Source of the DNA: a bacterium
Lineage (GTDB): Bacteria; Electryoneota; RPQS01
Reading direction: 5' to 3'
Length of the DNA stretch: 64,000 bases
NCBI GenBank assembly: GCA_013360195.1
Contig: JABWCQ010000016.1
Span: 1-64,000 of the forward strand
In this document: positions 53,501 through 61,495 of the stretch, piece by piece
How positions within the stretch are numbered: position 1 is the stretch's first letter
How the letters are laid out: every line of letters begins with the position of its first letter
The notes under the pieces: generated by a model
What the model saw: only the letters and a program-made list of their open reading frames with translations
What the model was told of the DNA's origin: nothing
Databases searched by the model: none
Program-made: the position numbers and the translations under genes

Positions 53501-53626
53501 GAAATCAACGTCGGGGAACTGACTAATACCGATTCTGGTAAGCGCGATGATGCCGAACAGGACAGTGCCTGCCATAAGCATCCACGCAAAAACCGGTTTC
53601 CGGACACAAACTTCAGTGATATTCAT
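50531..53626 (-). CDS. RND multidrug efflux pump (HAE1/MexB-like)
   Basis: The 1031-residue protein is of usual RND length, with VFAWMLMAGTVLFGIIALTRIGI as TM1, the acidic pair in TM4 (GIVVDDAIMVLENIVR) and two periplasmic loops with porter motifs (IPGVGEINLGG). This type exports amphiphilic drugs or lipophilic compounds by proton antiport. Its ATG overlaps the stop of the adaptor gene (TAATG), so the pair is co-translated. No TolC gene is in the same operon; one of the three other TolC genes in the window may serve it. Confidence 0.93.
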   Translation of the reverse strand: MNITEVCVRKPVFAWMLMAGTVLFGIIALTRIGISQFPDVDFPTISVSATWEGAAPEVMEHDVVEIIEEAVAQVEGVRSITSSARQGSANVTVEMDLSRDVDLALQDVQTKVAQAARRLPVDIDPPTVSKSNPEDQPIMWIGLSGPYPKQVLSDIARYQIRDKLQTIPGVGEINLGGWLDRNIRIWIDAAKLDAYGLTVNDVVSALRREHVELPAGRLENSGREVSVRIMGEAIDLETFKNIVVRDVPGAEVHLSDVAIVEDGFEDVRRITRVNGSPAMGMGIRKQRGANAVAVAEAVKAEMEEIRKTLPDGMELGINFDSTKFIAESVHEIELELVLSVILTALVCWLFLGSFSNAINVILAIPMSLLGTIAVIYFLGFTLNTFTLLGLALAVGIVVDDAIMVLENIVRHAEMGKDKVTAALEGTKEITFPAFSATLAVVAIFVPVVFMEGVIGRFFLQFGVTLCVAILLSYVEAVTLAPARCAQILDISRENRNRIGAWADRIFGKSEKLYARWLGNALKRPGLILSGALTIFLGSMIVLKVLPSEFVPSQDQSRLMVRIQTAVSSSMTETDNLFRQVEQQVATYPEVARSFALVGGFGGGGQSGGIFFVTLVPPRERDKSQKDFAALLRKDLNSIPGVRAVVQDLSQAGFTAQRGFPVEFALLGPDWKTLEQLSGDVTSKLNESGLVVDVDTDYRIGVPELRIEPDRARCADLGISVEDVATAINTLVGGERVGKYSAGGRRVDVRMRLMADQRRSVQDISRLRVRSRSGELIPLSTLIKYEELPALQAITRKDRERAITVFANVAAGHSQQEAIEFVEKLTDELPTGYRTMLSGSSVAFKESFAGLVFALIMGILVAYMVLASQFNSLSHPLTILTILPLSVVGAAAALLIAGKTLNIFSMIGLLLLMGIVKKNSIILVDYANQRRTGNISASDAMKLAGPIRLRPILMTSIATMMAALPPALGLGAGTEIRTPMAIAVIGGVFVSTALSLYVVPSFYVKLEDWLSALKRQFRGSKAKSPVPSNEFA

Positions 53627-54759
53627 TAGTTTGTACTCACTGTGTCGGTTTTCGCTTGACTCTGTGACTGCCCTGACACGATCCGTACTCGCGACCCTTC
53701 ACTCAATGCTTCCGCACCACGCACAACCAGAATCTCGCCTTCGTTTAACCCTTCCTTAACTTCGACTCTTCCATCATGCGTTTGGAGTCCAAGTTTCAGA
53801 ACTCGTTCATGAGCGACGCTGTCTCCAACAACATATGCAAGAAATCCTCTTTCGCTTGGCCGGATGCTGACTTGTGGAATGACGGGCAACTGCTTCGTCT
53901 CTCCCAGAACAACGGTTACCTCAGCGAAAGCTCCCGGCTGAAGATTCTCAGCTGATTCCGGAGTAACTTCGGCCGTCACGTCCACCATGCGCGTTTGAGG
54001 GTCCGCAGATTCAGATACGGCTGTCACTTTCGCGCGTAGTGTGTCGGTAACTCCACTGACGGTAAACTGCACTTCAAGTCCTCGCGATATTGACGCCGCC
54101 TCTTGCACCGGAACTGTGAACTTCAACAGGAGCGGGTCCCTGCGAACCATCGTCGCAATCGTTGCCCCGACTTGCAGGTACTGGCCAGTACGGACGATGC
54201 GCGATTGGATCACTCCTGAAACCGGCGCAGGCACTCGTGCATCGCGATAGTTCAGCCGTGCAAGCTCGAGATTGGCCGCGGCCTGTGAGGAATCAGCTCG
54301 GGCCGACTGGGCACGTGTTTGCCAGCTATCGAGCTCCTCAGCACTTACAAAGCCCGGATTGTTACCTTGAATGTCCACCCGCCTTGCCAAGCCGGCTTCG
54401 ATTTCACGCAAGTTGGCTTTAGATTTGTCATAAGCCGCTTCGGCTGACTTCAAAGCAAGTTCATAGCGCTCCAATTCAATATCCACGAGACTCTCGCCGG
54501 CACGAACCGATTCACCTTCGCGGAACTTCACCGATTGGACAGTTCCCCCCACTCTCGCCGTCACAGGCACTATCTCAAATGCCTCAACCGAGCCAACTGC
54601 GTGCACGACCAAGTCTGCTTGTCTCGATGACACGGTTTCAACTTCGATGGGAAAGGCAAGCGGAGGTCGTTTACCAGTCTGCGCGGAGCCGCCGGACGAG
54701 CAACCGATTATCGAAAAGAGAATTGGGGCAAAAATGAAAAGCTTGGCAGCGTAGGTCAT
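53626..54759 (-). CDS. RND efflux periplasmic adaptor lipoprotein
   Basis: The 377-residue protein has a lipobox (FSIIGCSS), lipoyl motifs GTVQSVKFREGESV and RVPAPVSGVIQSRIVRTGQ, an alpha hairpin of about 80 residues between them, and beta domains ending in LNEGEILVVRGAEALSEGSRV. It bridges the RND pump encoded downstream to an outer-membrane channel. It is the first gene of the two-gene operon. Its promoter is not clear in the AT-rich stretch upstream. Confidence 0.93.
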   Translation of the reverse strand: MTYAAKLFIFAPILFSIIGCSSGGSAQTGKRPPLAFPIEVETVSSRQADLVVHAVGSVEAFEIVPVTARVGGTVQSVKFREGESVRAGESLVDIELERYELALKSAEAAYDKSKANLREIEAGLARRVDIQGNNPGFVSAEELDSWQTRAQSARADSSQAAANLELARLNYRDARVPAPVSGVIQSRIVRTGQYLQVGATIATMVRRDPLLLKFTVPVQEAASISRGLEVQFTVSGVTDTLRAKVTAVSESADPQTRMVDVTAEVTPESAENLQPGAFAEVTVVLGETKQLPVIPQVSIRPSERGFLAYVVGDSVAHERVLKLGLQTHDGRVEVKEGLNEGEILVVRGAEALSEGSRVRIVSGQSQSQAKTDTVSTN

Positions 54760-55046
54760 GTTTAAATTGTCTTGTAGTCCGTGCGGGGTGTTTCAGATGA
54801 AGGTAATTCCCTAAGTTACTTAAACTCAAGATATGAAGCACTTTCTCCCAATAACTGATTTCGCATGAACTCATTAAAACGTTTTATTACAATTGCTTAG
54901 GAGTATTCGAAGTATGAATTTGTGAAAATTTGAACGCAATCGCACGGAGTGCCTCAATATTGGCTTTCTTTCATATAAAACAACTTCTTAGATTCTGTCC
55001 GACTGATTCGTTGGAGTGACCTCAGACTTAGCTACATGAGCATGGC
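54760..55046. other. divergent intergenic region
   Basis: This AT-rich stretch lies between the RND adaptor (minus) and the metal-efflux cluster (plus). No gene is seen. The promoter for the plus strand is at 55047; the minus promoter was not identified. Confidence 0.45.
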
Positions 55047-55075
55047 TTGTAATTTGAACGGTGATTCTGTATTAT
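55047..55075 (+). promoter_or_regulatory. candidate sigma-70-type promoter of the metal-efflux cluster
   Basis: TTGTAA (55047-55052), a 17-base spacer and TATTAT (55070-55075) lie 80 bases before the small His-rich gene. Confidence 0.55.
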
Positions 55076-55154
55076 AGATGTAGAGCGGTGCCGAGCTTTT
55101 GCCGGACCCGAAGCTTTGTCAGGAACCTTTTACACGAGTTGTCGTATCATCTGC

Positions 55155-55442
55155 ATGGCAGTGAATCGAATTGTATCAGTATTGTTGATCCTTCTGGTCT
55201 TCGGTGCCGGCGTGGGGGCTGAAATCCCCCATCATCATCATGACCATGAGGATGAAGCGCACGCAGAGATGTGTGACCAGCTTTGTCACTGCGTACATTT
55301 CCAGATTCTTGGCCTGACCGCTTCTCATACCAGCTTGCTTCCCGCACCTGAAGCGGATACAATTCATTCGCTGTACCAGCTGTCTCTCCCACTCCCTCCT
55401 CTTTTCCGCATCGAACGACCTCCAAAGTCGCACTTGTCATAA
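55155..55442 (+). CDS. small secreted His/Cys-rich protein
   Basis: The 95-residue protein has a signal peptide (IVSVLLILLVFGAGVGA) followed at once by HHHHDHEDEAHAEMCDQLCHCVH, broken here by the count limit at about residue 27-47: ten or so His, Asp and Glu with three Cys. The rest is Pro/Leu-rich with no known fold. It heads a CzcCBA-like cluster, so a periplasmic metal-capturing role is likely. The ATG at 55155 is chosen over TTG at 55116 because the signal peptide starts there. Small Cys/His proteins in similar positions are known, but the family was not identified. Confidence 0.7.
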   Translation: MAVNRIVSVLLILLVFGAGVGAEIPHHHHDHEDEAHAEMCDQLCHCVHFQILGLTASHTSLLPAPEADTIHSLYQLSLPLPPLFRIERPPKSHLS

Positions 55443-55452
55443 GGCATCGGTG

Positions 55453-55472
55453 ACCGCTCGCTGACGGGCGGT
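55453..55472 (+). terminator. hairpin between the His-rich gene and the TolC gene
   Basis: ACCGCTCG-CTGA-CGGGCGGT (one T-G pair) lies 11 bases after the stop. It lacks a clean T run (GATTTCTG follows), so it may be a weak terminator, attenuator or processing site that sets the ratio of the first gene to the pump genes. Confidence 0.5.
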
Positions 55473-55503
55473 GATTTCTGTTTACCTTCAGACAAGGAGC
55501 GAC

Positions 55504-56736
55504 ATGCATCCATTTTTCGTATGTCGACCACTCTTGCGCGGGGTGGTCGTATTTTTTTGCGCGCTTCTCTTCAATACAAATGCCGGCAAGACCGCCACAC
55601 TTGCCGAGTTACTTGCAGCCACGGACTCAACTTCACATGAGATCCTGCTTGCAAAAGAAGAGCTCGCACGGTCTTCCGCGGTGCACTCCAATGCACGGGC
55701 GATTCCCAATCCAGTCATTTTCGGATCAAATGAAGAGCTTGGCTCAGTTCGAGAAACAGGCCTCGGCTTGAATCAAGAACTCGGGTTCATCTGGAATCGT
55801 GGGGCTGAAATCAACAGCGCTGCGGCAAGTGTCTCTGCGGCAAATGCCTATCTAAGGCTTACACAGTCCCGCGTGTATTCAAACGTCTTGTCCGATCTTC
55901 TGCGACTGCATCATTTGAACGAGCAACTTGATCTTCTGAATGACATTTCCAGTCAATTGGAACTAATTCTGTTGTCAAATGACAAGCGCGAACAAGCGGG
56001 TGACATTTCAACCTTTGATGCAATGCGCGTTCGTTTTGAGTCCATCTCGATTCACAAAAAGAGAATTGAGATACTTCGAGATATCGAAGCGCTGGAGAAG
56101 TCTCTCGGGAGAGAGTGCGGCTTGGCTTACAAAACCGCACTTCGCAGCATTCATCGTGAGATGGTTGAGATTCCATTTACAAACGCTGAAGACGCACTGA
56201 GATATGCCCGGGAGCATTCCCCTGAATTACAAGGCATTTCATTGAGGACCGAATCCGCGCGTCAAGCAAAGAGCGCCGCCTCCTGGCGCAGGTTGCCTGA
56301 CTTCTCAATTGGGATTGGCCAGAAATCAAACAACCTTGATGAGCAGGGATGGATACTCGAGGCCGAGCTTGAACTGCCGATTTTTTATCGCAGAAATGCG
56401 GAGCTCCGCCTCCGAAAGGCCGAATACGAACGCGCTTCGAAGGAGGTTCGGTCAGTCTCCGCTCAATTGAGTGAAGAAGTTCTTCGAGCTTTTGACCTTT
56501 GGCGTAATGCGAATTCACACTCACAGTTATCCTTTCCGCCCGAAATGCTTCGCAATCACTTGAAAGCCGCGAATGATCTGTATTTGAGCGGTGAAATCGG
56601 CTACATTGAGTTACTCGATGCCATTGAGGCAAGTGAGACTGCGCAACTCGAACAGTTTGAGATTGAAGCTTCCCGCTTGCAGACGGACTTGAATCTCAGA
56701 CTATTGACAGGATTCCCAATCTTGGAGAATTATTAG
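55504..56736 (+). CDS. TolC-family outer-membrane protein of CzcC type
   Basis: The 410-residue protein has an N-terminal signal region (LRGVVVFFCALLFNTNAG) and the CzcC-like TolC plan: LAELLAATDSTSHEILLAKEEL, NPVIFGSNEELG, GLGLNQELGF and, in the second half, LEAELELPIFYRRNAEL. It forms the outer duct of a heavy-metal RND pump. AAGGAG lies 4 bases before the ATG at 55504, which decides the start. The next gene begins one base after the stop. Confidence 0.88.
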   Translation: MHPFFVCRPLLRGVVVFFCALLFNTNAGKTATLAELLAATDSTSHEILLAKEELARSSAVHSNARAIPNPVIFGSNEELGSVRETGLGLNQELGFIWNRGAEINSAAASVSAANAYLRLTQSRVYSNVLSDLLRLHHLNEQLDLLNDISSQLELILLSNDKREQAGDISTFDAMRVRFESISIHKKRIEILRDIEALEKSLGRECGLAYKTALRSIHREMVEIPFTNAEDALRYAREHSPELQGISLRTESARQAKSAASWRRLPDFSIGIGQKSNNLDEQGWILEAELELPIFYRRNAELRLRKAEYERASKEVRSVSAQLSEEVLRAFDLWRNANSHSQLSFPPEMLRNHLKAANDLYLSGEIGYIELLDAIEASETAQLEQFEIEASRLQTDLNLRLLTGFPILENY

Positions 56737-56737
56737 A

Positions 56738-58195
56738 ATGAAATATATCCCAACTCTAACACTCTTGATTGCCGCAATCGTCTTCGCACTCGGCTGCAAA
56801 CAGAATGCCGCCCAGAAGACGGGTGGCAAGTCAAATGACAGCCAGCAGCAACTCGTCAGTGATAGTCACGATCACGGACATGATCATTCGAACGATGACT
56901 ATGACTCCGCGCATGATGACCACGACCATGCGCATGACAATCACGACCACGCGCACGATGACCACGACCCTGCTCATGATGACCACGACCATGCGCATGA
57001 CAATCACGACCCCGCGCATGATGACCACGACCCTGCTCATGATGATCACGACCATGCGCATGACAATCACGACCACGCGCACGATGATCAAGACCGCGCA
57101 CTTGACGAAGCTGCACATGAGGATGATACCCGCGCAGTAACATTCTCGAGAGCCCTTCAGCAGCAACTTGATTTCGAGACTCAACCTGCTGCAAAGAGAG
57201 TGCTTTCAAACAACATTCGGGCAATTGGCGAAATTAAGGCAGCGGGAGTCGGGGAAGCAGAAGTGTTTGCACCGTTTGACGGTGTTTTGATGCCCGATCC
57301 GACACATGGAATTGTTCGGCCAGGACAGGAGGTCACCAAAGGAGAGATTCTCGCGCGTATTGCTCCATCCGGTGGTCCTGAAAGCGGTTGGACTCAGTTA
57401 ATAAATGAGTACCGCCTTTCCAAAGCAGAGTATGACCGCGTCAAGGGACTTGCTGCTGATGGCGCAGTATCGGCAAAGCGACTCCAGGAGGCTGAGCTCG
57501 ATTTTGAAACAAAGCGCAGCAGGATACGAGGAGCGATTGGCGAGCGAGAGGCGGACATTGACGAGATTGTGGCGGAAGGCGATTTCTTCAATCTTCGCGC
57601 CCCGGCAAGCGGCGTCATTAATGATATTCATCTGCGCTTCGGTCAGCATGTCGAAACAGGTGAGCACCTTTTCAACATCATCGATCCATCCTGGATTTGG
57701 CTGGAGGTTCAAGTCCCTGCGTCCGAATCTGGCAGCTTAAGCCAGGTATACGACGCGACTTTCACACTCACCGGTTCAAATGAAATTTACAGAGTGTCGG
57801 ACCTTGATGGAAGGCTTGTTACGGTGGGCACACTTCTCGATCCGATAACAAGAAGGGTGCCTGTAATATTCGAGATGCGTAACACCAATTCACTGTTCAG
57901 GCCGGGAAGCTTTGCAAAGGTTAACCTGAAAACAATGACGCAAATCGAGACCTTGGCCATTCCGGAGACCGCACTTATTGATGAAGACGATATGTACGTT
58001 GTGTATGTGCAGACAGGTCCGGAGGCTTTCGAACGAAGAGTCGTTCGCACCGGCTTGCGCGACGGAGGTTTTGTTGAAATCACAGACGGACTGACAGAAG
58101 GAGATACGGTCGTGACTATCGGCGCCTATAAGATTCGACTGGCGTCGCTCAAGATCACACCGGAAGAAGCCGGCCATCATGGCCATTCGCACTAA
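56738..58195 (+). CDS. CzcB-type metal-efflux adaptor with nine His/Asp heptad repeats
   Basis: The 485-residue lipoprotein (lipobox FALGC, Cys 20) has a His/Asp-rich region at about 44-120. After a short HDHGHDH lead come nine 7-residue units of the type AHDDHDH, AHDNHDH or AHDDHDP. The rest is a standard adaptor: lipoyl half IRAIGEIKAAGVGEAEVFAPFDG, hairpin with KAEYDRVKGLAADGAVSAKRLQEAE, second lipoyl half LRAPASGVINDIHLRFGQHV, beta domains, and a C-terminal HHGHSH. The His-rich part should bind divalent metal such as Zn, Co, Ni or Cd and hand it to the pump. Such N-terminal His stretches occur in CzcB-like proteins but are seldom so regular. Confidence 0.92.
   Translation: MKYIPTLTLLIAAIVFALGCKQNAAQKTGGKSNDSQQQLVSDSHDHGHDHSNDDYDSAHDDHDHAHDNHDHAHDDHDPAHDDHDHAHDNHDPAHDDHDPAHDDHDHAHDNHDHAHDDQDRALDEAAHEDDTRAVTFSRALQQQLDFETQPAAKRVLSNNIRAIGEIKAAGVGEAEVFAPFDGVLMPDPTHGIVRPGQEVTKGEILARIAPSGGPESGWTQLINEYRLSKAEYDRVKGLAADGAVSAKRLQEAELDFETKRSRIRGAIGEREADIDEIVAEGDFFNLRAPASGVINDIHLRFGQHVETGEHLFNIIDPSWIWLEVQVPASESGSLSQVYDATFTLTGSNEIYRVSDLDGRLVTVGTLLDPITRRVPVIFEMRNTNSLFRPGSFAKVNLKTMTQIETLAIPETALIDEDDMYVVYVQTGPEAFERRVVRTGLRDGGFVEITDGLTEGDTVVTIGAYKIRLASLKITPEEAGHHGHSH
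56908..57097 (+). repeat. 21-bp coding repeat for His/Asp heptads
   Basis: Nine 21-bp units (for example GACCACGACCATGCGCATGA type) encode the heptads at residues 58-120 of the adaptor. A higher order is visible: units cycle roughly as DH, NH, DP, DH, NH, DP, DP, DH, NH, then a degenerate DQDR unit, which suggests duplication of a three-unit block. Confidence 0.85.
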
Positions 58196-58204
58196 GGAGC
58201 GGCC

Positions 58205-58894
58205 ATGTTTCAGAATATCATAAAGTTCTCGCTCGAGAACAGGCTGGTTGTCGTACTCGCGTCGGCACTTATCCTGATACTCGGCATGTTTGTAGCGTTT
58301 CAGCTACCGGTTGACGTCTTCCCGGATTTGACCGCATCCACGGTAACGATACTTGCCGACGCGCATGGCATGGCTCCCGAAGAAGTTGAGACTCTCGTAG
58401 CCTTTCCGATTGAAACTGCGATGAACGGAGCGTCCGGAGTGCGGCGAGTTCGCTCTTCAATTGCCACCGGATTCGCCATCGTTTGGGTGGAGTTCGAGTG
58501 GGGTACGGATATCTTTCAAGCACGGCAAATCGTTGCTGAAAAGCTGCAATCCGTCCTTGCGCTCTTGCCGCCGGACATGGATGCACCGTCTTTGGCGCCT
58601 GTGTCGTCGTTGATGGGTGAGATCATGCTTGTTGGAGTTTCCAGCGACTCGCTTTCGGAAATGGATTTGCGGTCGTTTTCCGATAACATATTGAGACGAA
58701 GATTGCTGGCCGTTCCGGGAGTTTCTCAGGTAGTTGCCATCGGCGGAGAAAGAAAGCAGTATCAGGTTCTTGCGAGTCCGGAGCGACTTGCCGCCTTTCA
58801 AGTGAGCTTGAGCGAACTTCAGGACGCGGTAAAGAAATCCAACTTGAATTCAACCGGCGGATTCTACGTCTCATCGACGCGATCGAGGATTTGA
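58205..58894 (+). pseudogene. CzcA-type RND pump, N-terminal fragment (frame broken)
   Basis: These 229 residues match the start of heavy-metal RND pumps: NRLVVVLASALILILGMFVA as TM1, FPDLTASTVTILADAHGMAPEEVE, and DILRRRLLAVPGVSQVVAIGG-like porter motifs. The frame then runs out at STGGFYVSSTRSRI and a stop. The remainder of the pump follows in another frame from 58891. Residues normally between GGFYV and the EDLK block (about 15) are missing in every frame. This points to a deletion of 3n+1 bases rather than a simple slip. AAGGAG lies 6 bases before the ATG, so the fragment would still be translated. Confidence 0.88.
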
Positions 58895-61260
58895 AACGAT
58901 CCGTTGTCTCTGTTCGTGAAGGGAGCCCTATCCTGGTCGAACATCTGGCCGACGTGCAAATTGGCGCGGCCACGAGATTCGGTACATCTTCCGTCAGCGG
59001 CAGGGACGCCGTCATTCTCTCAGTTCAGAAGCAGCCGAATGCGAACACTCTTGATCTCTCCAACCGAATTGATGCCGTCATAGAAGAACTGGAGCCGCTC
59101 CTGCCTGCTGACGTGCGTATTGATAATCACGTCTTTCGACAAGCCGATTTCATCGAGGTCAGCATCCACAATGTGATTGAAGCGCTTCGGGACGGCGCAA
59201 TTCTAGTCGCAATCATACTTCTTCTCTTCCTGGCAAATGTCCGCACGACGCTTATCAGTCTTGTTGCCATTCCCCTCTCGCTAATCGTTGCTGTGCTGGC
59301 CATGTATTGGCTCGGGCTTACAATCAACACAATGACTCTTGGCGGTATGGCAATCGCGGTCGGTGTTTTGGTGGACGATGCCATCATCGATGTTGAGAAC
59401 GTATTTCGCAGATTGCGCGAGAACCGCGTCCTGCCGGACGACCAAAAGCGCCCAACACTTAGGGTAATACTCGATGCTTCAAATGAGATACGGCAACCGA
59501 TGGTCATCGCGACCTTTATTATTATCGCCGTCTTTGCTCCGCTGTTCTTCATGTCCGGAATTGAAGGAAGACTTCTTCTCCCCCTTGGTTTTGCATTCGT
59601 GATTTCCGTCTTTGCTTCGCTGTTCGTCGCGCTTACCGTTGTTCCCGCGCTTAGTTACTACCTCCTGCCAAAGATGAAGCAACACACGGCAGAACGGGAA
59701 ACATGGCTCGTGCGCACGCTGAAGTCCTGGTATCGGCCAACTCTTGAATGGGCCCTCAAGCATGGATCAACGGTGATACTTGCGACAGCTCTGTTAATCG
59801 TTGGTGCGCTGGCGGTTTATTCCAGACTCGGCAGCTCCTTTCTGCCTGAATTTAATGAAGGCTCGGCTACGATTATCGCCATTACTCCTCCGGGCACTTC
59901 CCTGCAGGAATCTTCCGACATCGGTGAATTCGTTGAGAGAAAGTTGATGTCTCATCCAGCAGTATTGTCCGTCGCGCGCCGAACGGGCCGAGGAGAATTG
60001 GATGAGCATGTGTTTGGAAGTAACCAGACAGAGCTTGAAGTACGGCTCAGTCAAGAGGGGTATCATAAGGAAAAGGTGTTTGATGAACTTCGTGACTTGC
60101 TGTCCGACGTTCCCGGTACGGTTATCAGCATCGGTCAGCCGTTGTCACATCGCATCGATCACATGCTCAGCGGGACACAAGCAGCGTTGGCAGTCAAAGT
60201 ATTCGGCGGTAATCTCTACGAGTTGAGGCAGATAGCTCAGCAGATCAAGGCTGAAATGGAAACGGTGGACGGACTCGTTGACGTCGCCGTAGAGCCACAG
60301 GTTGACGTCCCGCAACTTCGTATCGAAATGGACCGTGACGCAATGGCGCTTTATGGCGTGCAAGTAGCAGATCTTGCCGAGAACATCGAAACAGCGTTTA
60401 ACGGCAAAGTGGTCGGACAAGTTCTTGAAGGACAGATTCCGTTCGACCTTGTTGTTCGCTTCCCCGAAGACTCACGGGTGAATGAAAATGTCATCGCAAG
60501 CAGTTTATTCGCTACACCGGCAGGACCGCAAGTTCCGTTGAACGAGCTGGCAAAAGTGTACAAGTCGAGCGGCCCGAATTCCATCAGCCGCGAAAACGTC
60601 AGCCGCAAGATCGTTGTCCAGGCTAACATTGCCGGACGTGATCTTGGAAGTGCCGTCGAAGAAGTCAGAGAGAAAGTATTGAACAACGTGCGAATGCCGG
60701 ACGGTTACTTCGTATCTTATGGCGGCCAGTTTGAAAGTGCAGAAGCGGCTAGCCGGATTGTGTTTCTTCTCTCGTTGCTCTCAATCGGCGCAATCCTTGT
60801 TCTGCTTTATCTTGAGTTCCGGACATTCCGTGATGCTTTGCTGGTGATGGTCAACCTTCCACTCGCGTTGATTGGCGGTGTCTTTGCAATCTTCTTCACC
60901 AGCGGGATTGTGTCTATCGCCGCACTGGTAGGATTTGTTACGCTATTTGGCATCGCCGCACGGAACGGTATCTTGATGATTGCGCACTTCCACGATTTGA
61001 TTGACAACGGAAAAGTTCCCGTCCGAGATGCGATTATTCGCGGCAGCCTCGAGCGGATGAATCCCATTCTAATGACAGCCCTGTGTGCAGGTCTGGCACT
61101 CCTGCCCTTGGCATTGGGAGGCGGACAGCCGGGTAAAGAGATTCAGACGCCAATGGCAATCGTAATTCTCGGCGGTTTGCTTACTTCGACGGCACTTAAC
61201 ATGGTCGTCATCCCCGCACTTTACTGGAGGTTTGGCGCACGGACCAAGCAACTGAATTGA
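58891..61260 (+). pseudogene. CzcA-type RND pump, C-terminal fragment (frame broken)
   Basis: These 789 residues continue the pump: EDLKRSVVSVREGSPILVEHLADVQIG upstream of and across the TTG at 58891 (broken here by the frame change), TM2 onward, the TM4 acidic pair GVLVDDAIIDVENVFRRLREN, the second porter loop and the last helices ending in VVIPALYWRFG. Together with the first fragment it would make about 1030 to 1040 residues, the normal size. The TTG start overlaps the stop of the first fragment (TTGA), so coupled re-initiation could make a two-chain pump, but neither fragment alone is functional by family standards. I treat the pair as one broken czcA-like gene. Confidence 0.88.
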
Positions 61261-61279
61261 AATAGACAACTTTCTCGAA

Positions 61280-61316
61280 AAACACCCCCGTTGCATCAGA
61301 TGTGCCGGGGGTGTTT
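61280..61316 (+). terminator. rho-independent terminator of the metal-efflux cluster
   Basis: An 11-bp stem AAACACCCCCG / CGGGGGTGTTT with a 15-base loop is followed by CGTTTTCTC, 19 bases after the czcA-like stop. Confidence 0.9.
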
Positions 61317-61374
61317 CGTTTTCTCATTGCCTCACCAATCCCCTACTACTCAGTAAATTCAATTGTTTACGAGC

Positions 61375-61403
61375 TTGAAATTCTCACGGTTTTCCTCTAT
61401 ATT
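61375..61403 (+). promoter_or_regulatory. sigma-70-type promoter of the P5C dehydrogenase gene
   Basis: TTGAAA (61375-61380), a 17-base spacer and TATATT (61398-61403) lie about 90 bases before the ATG. Confidence 0.7.
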
Positions 61404-61495
61404 GGGGCATGCCAGACAACGTCTGCGTCCAGTGCCGTCCACTTATAAACTGCGGCCGACAACTCCGCACTGTTGAATTCTAAGGAATACTTCCT

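Noticed and set aside
55235-55270. HHHH run as a cloning-tag artefact
   Set aside because: It is followed by Asp, Glu and further His and Cys in a natural exported protein beside metal-efflux genes, with no vector sequence.
56831-57224. Minus-strand frames opposite the His/Asp repeat
   Set aside because: They only mirror the repetitive 21-bp units (Val/Met or His/Arg-rich low-complexity) inside a well-supported adaptor gene.
58861-58900. Programmed ribosomal frameshift in the CzcA-like gene
   Set aside because: No slippery heptamer or downstream hairpin was seen, and conserved residues are missing in every frame, so a shift alone would not restore the protein.
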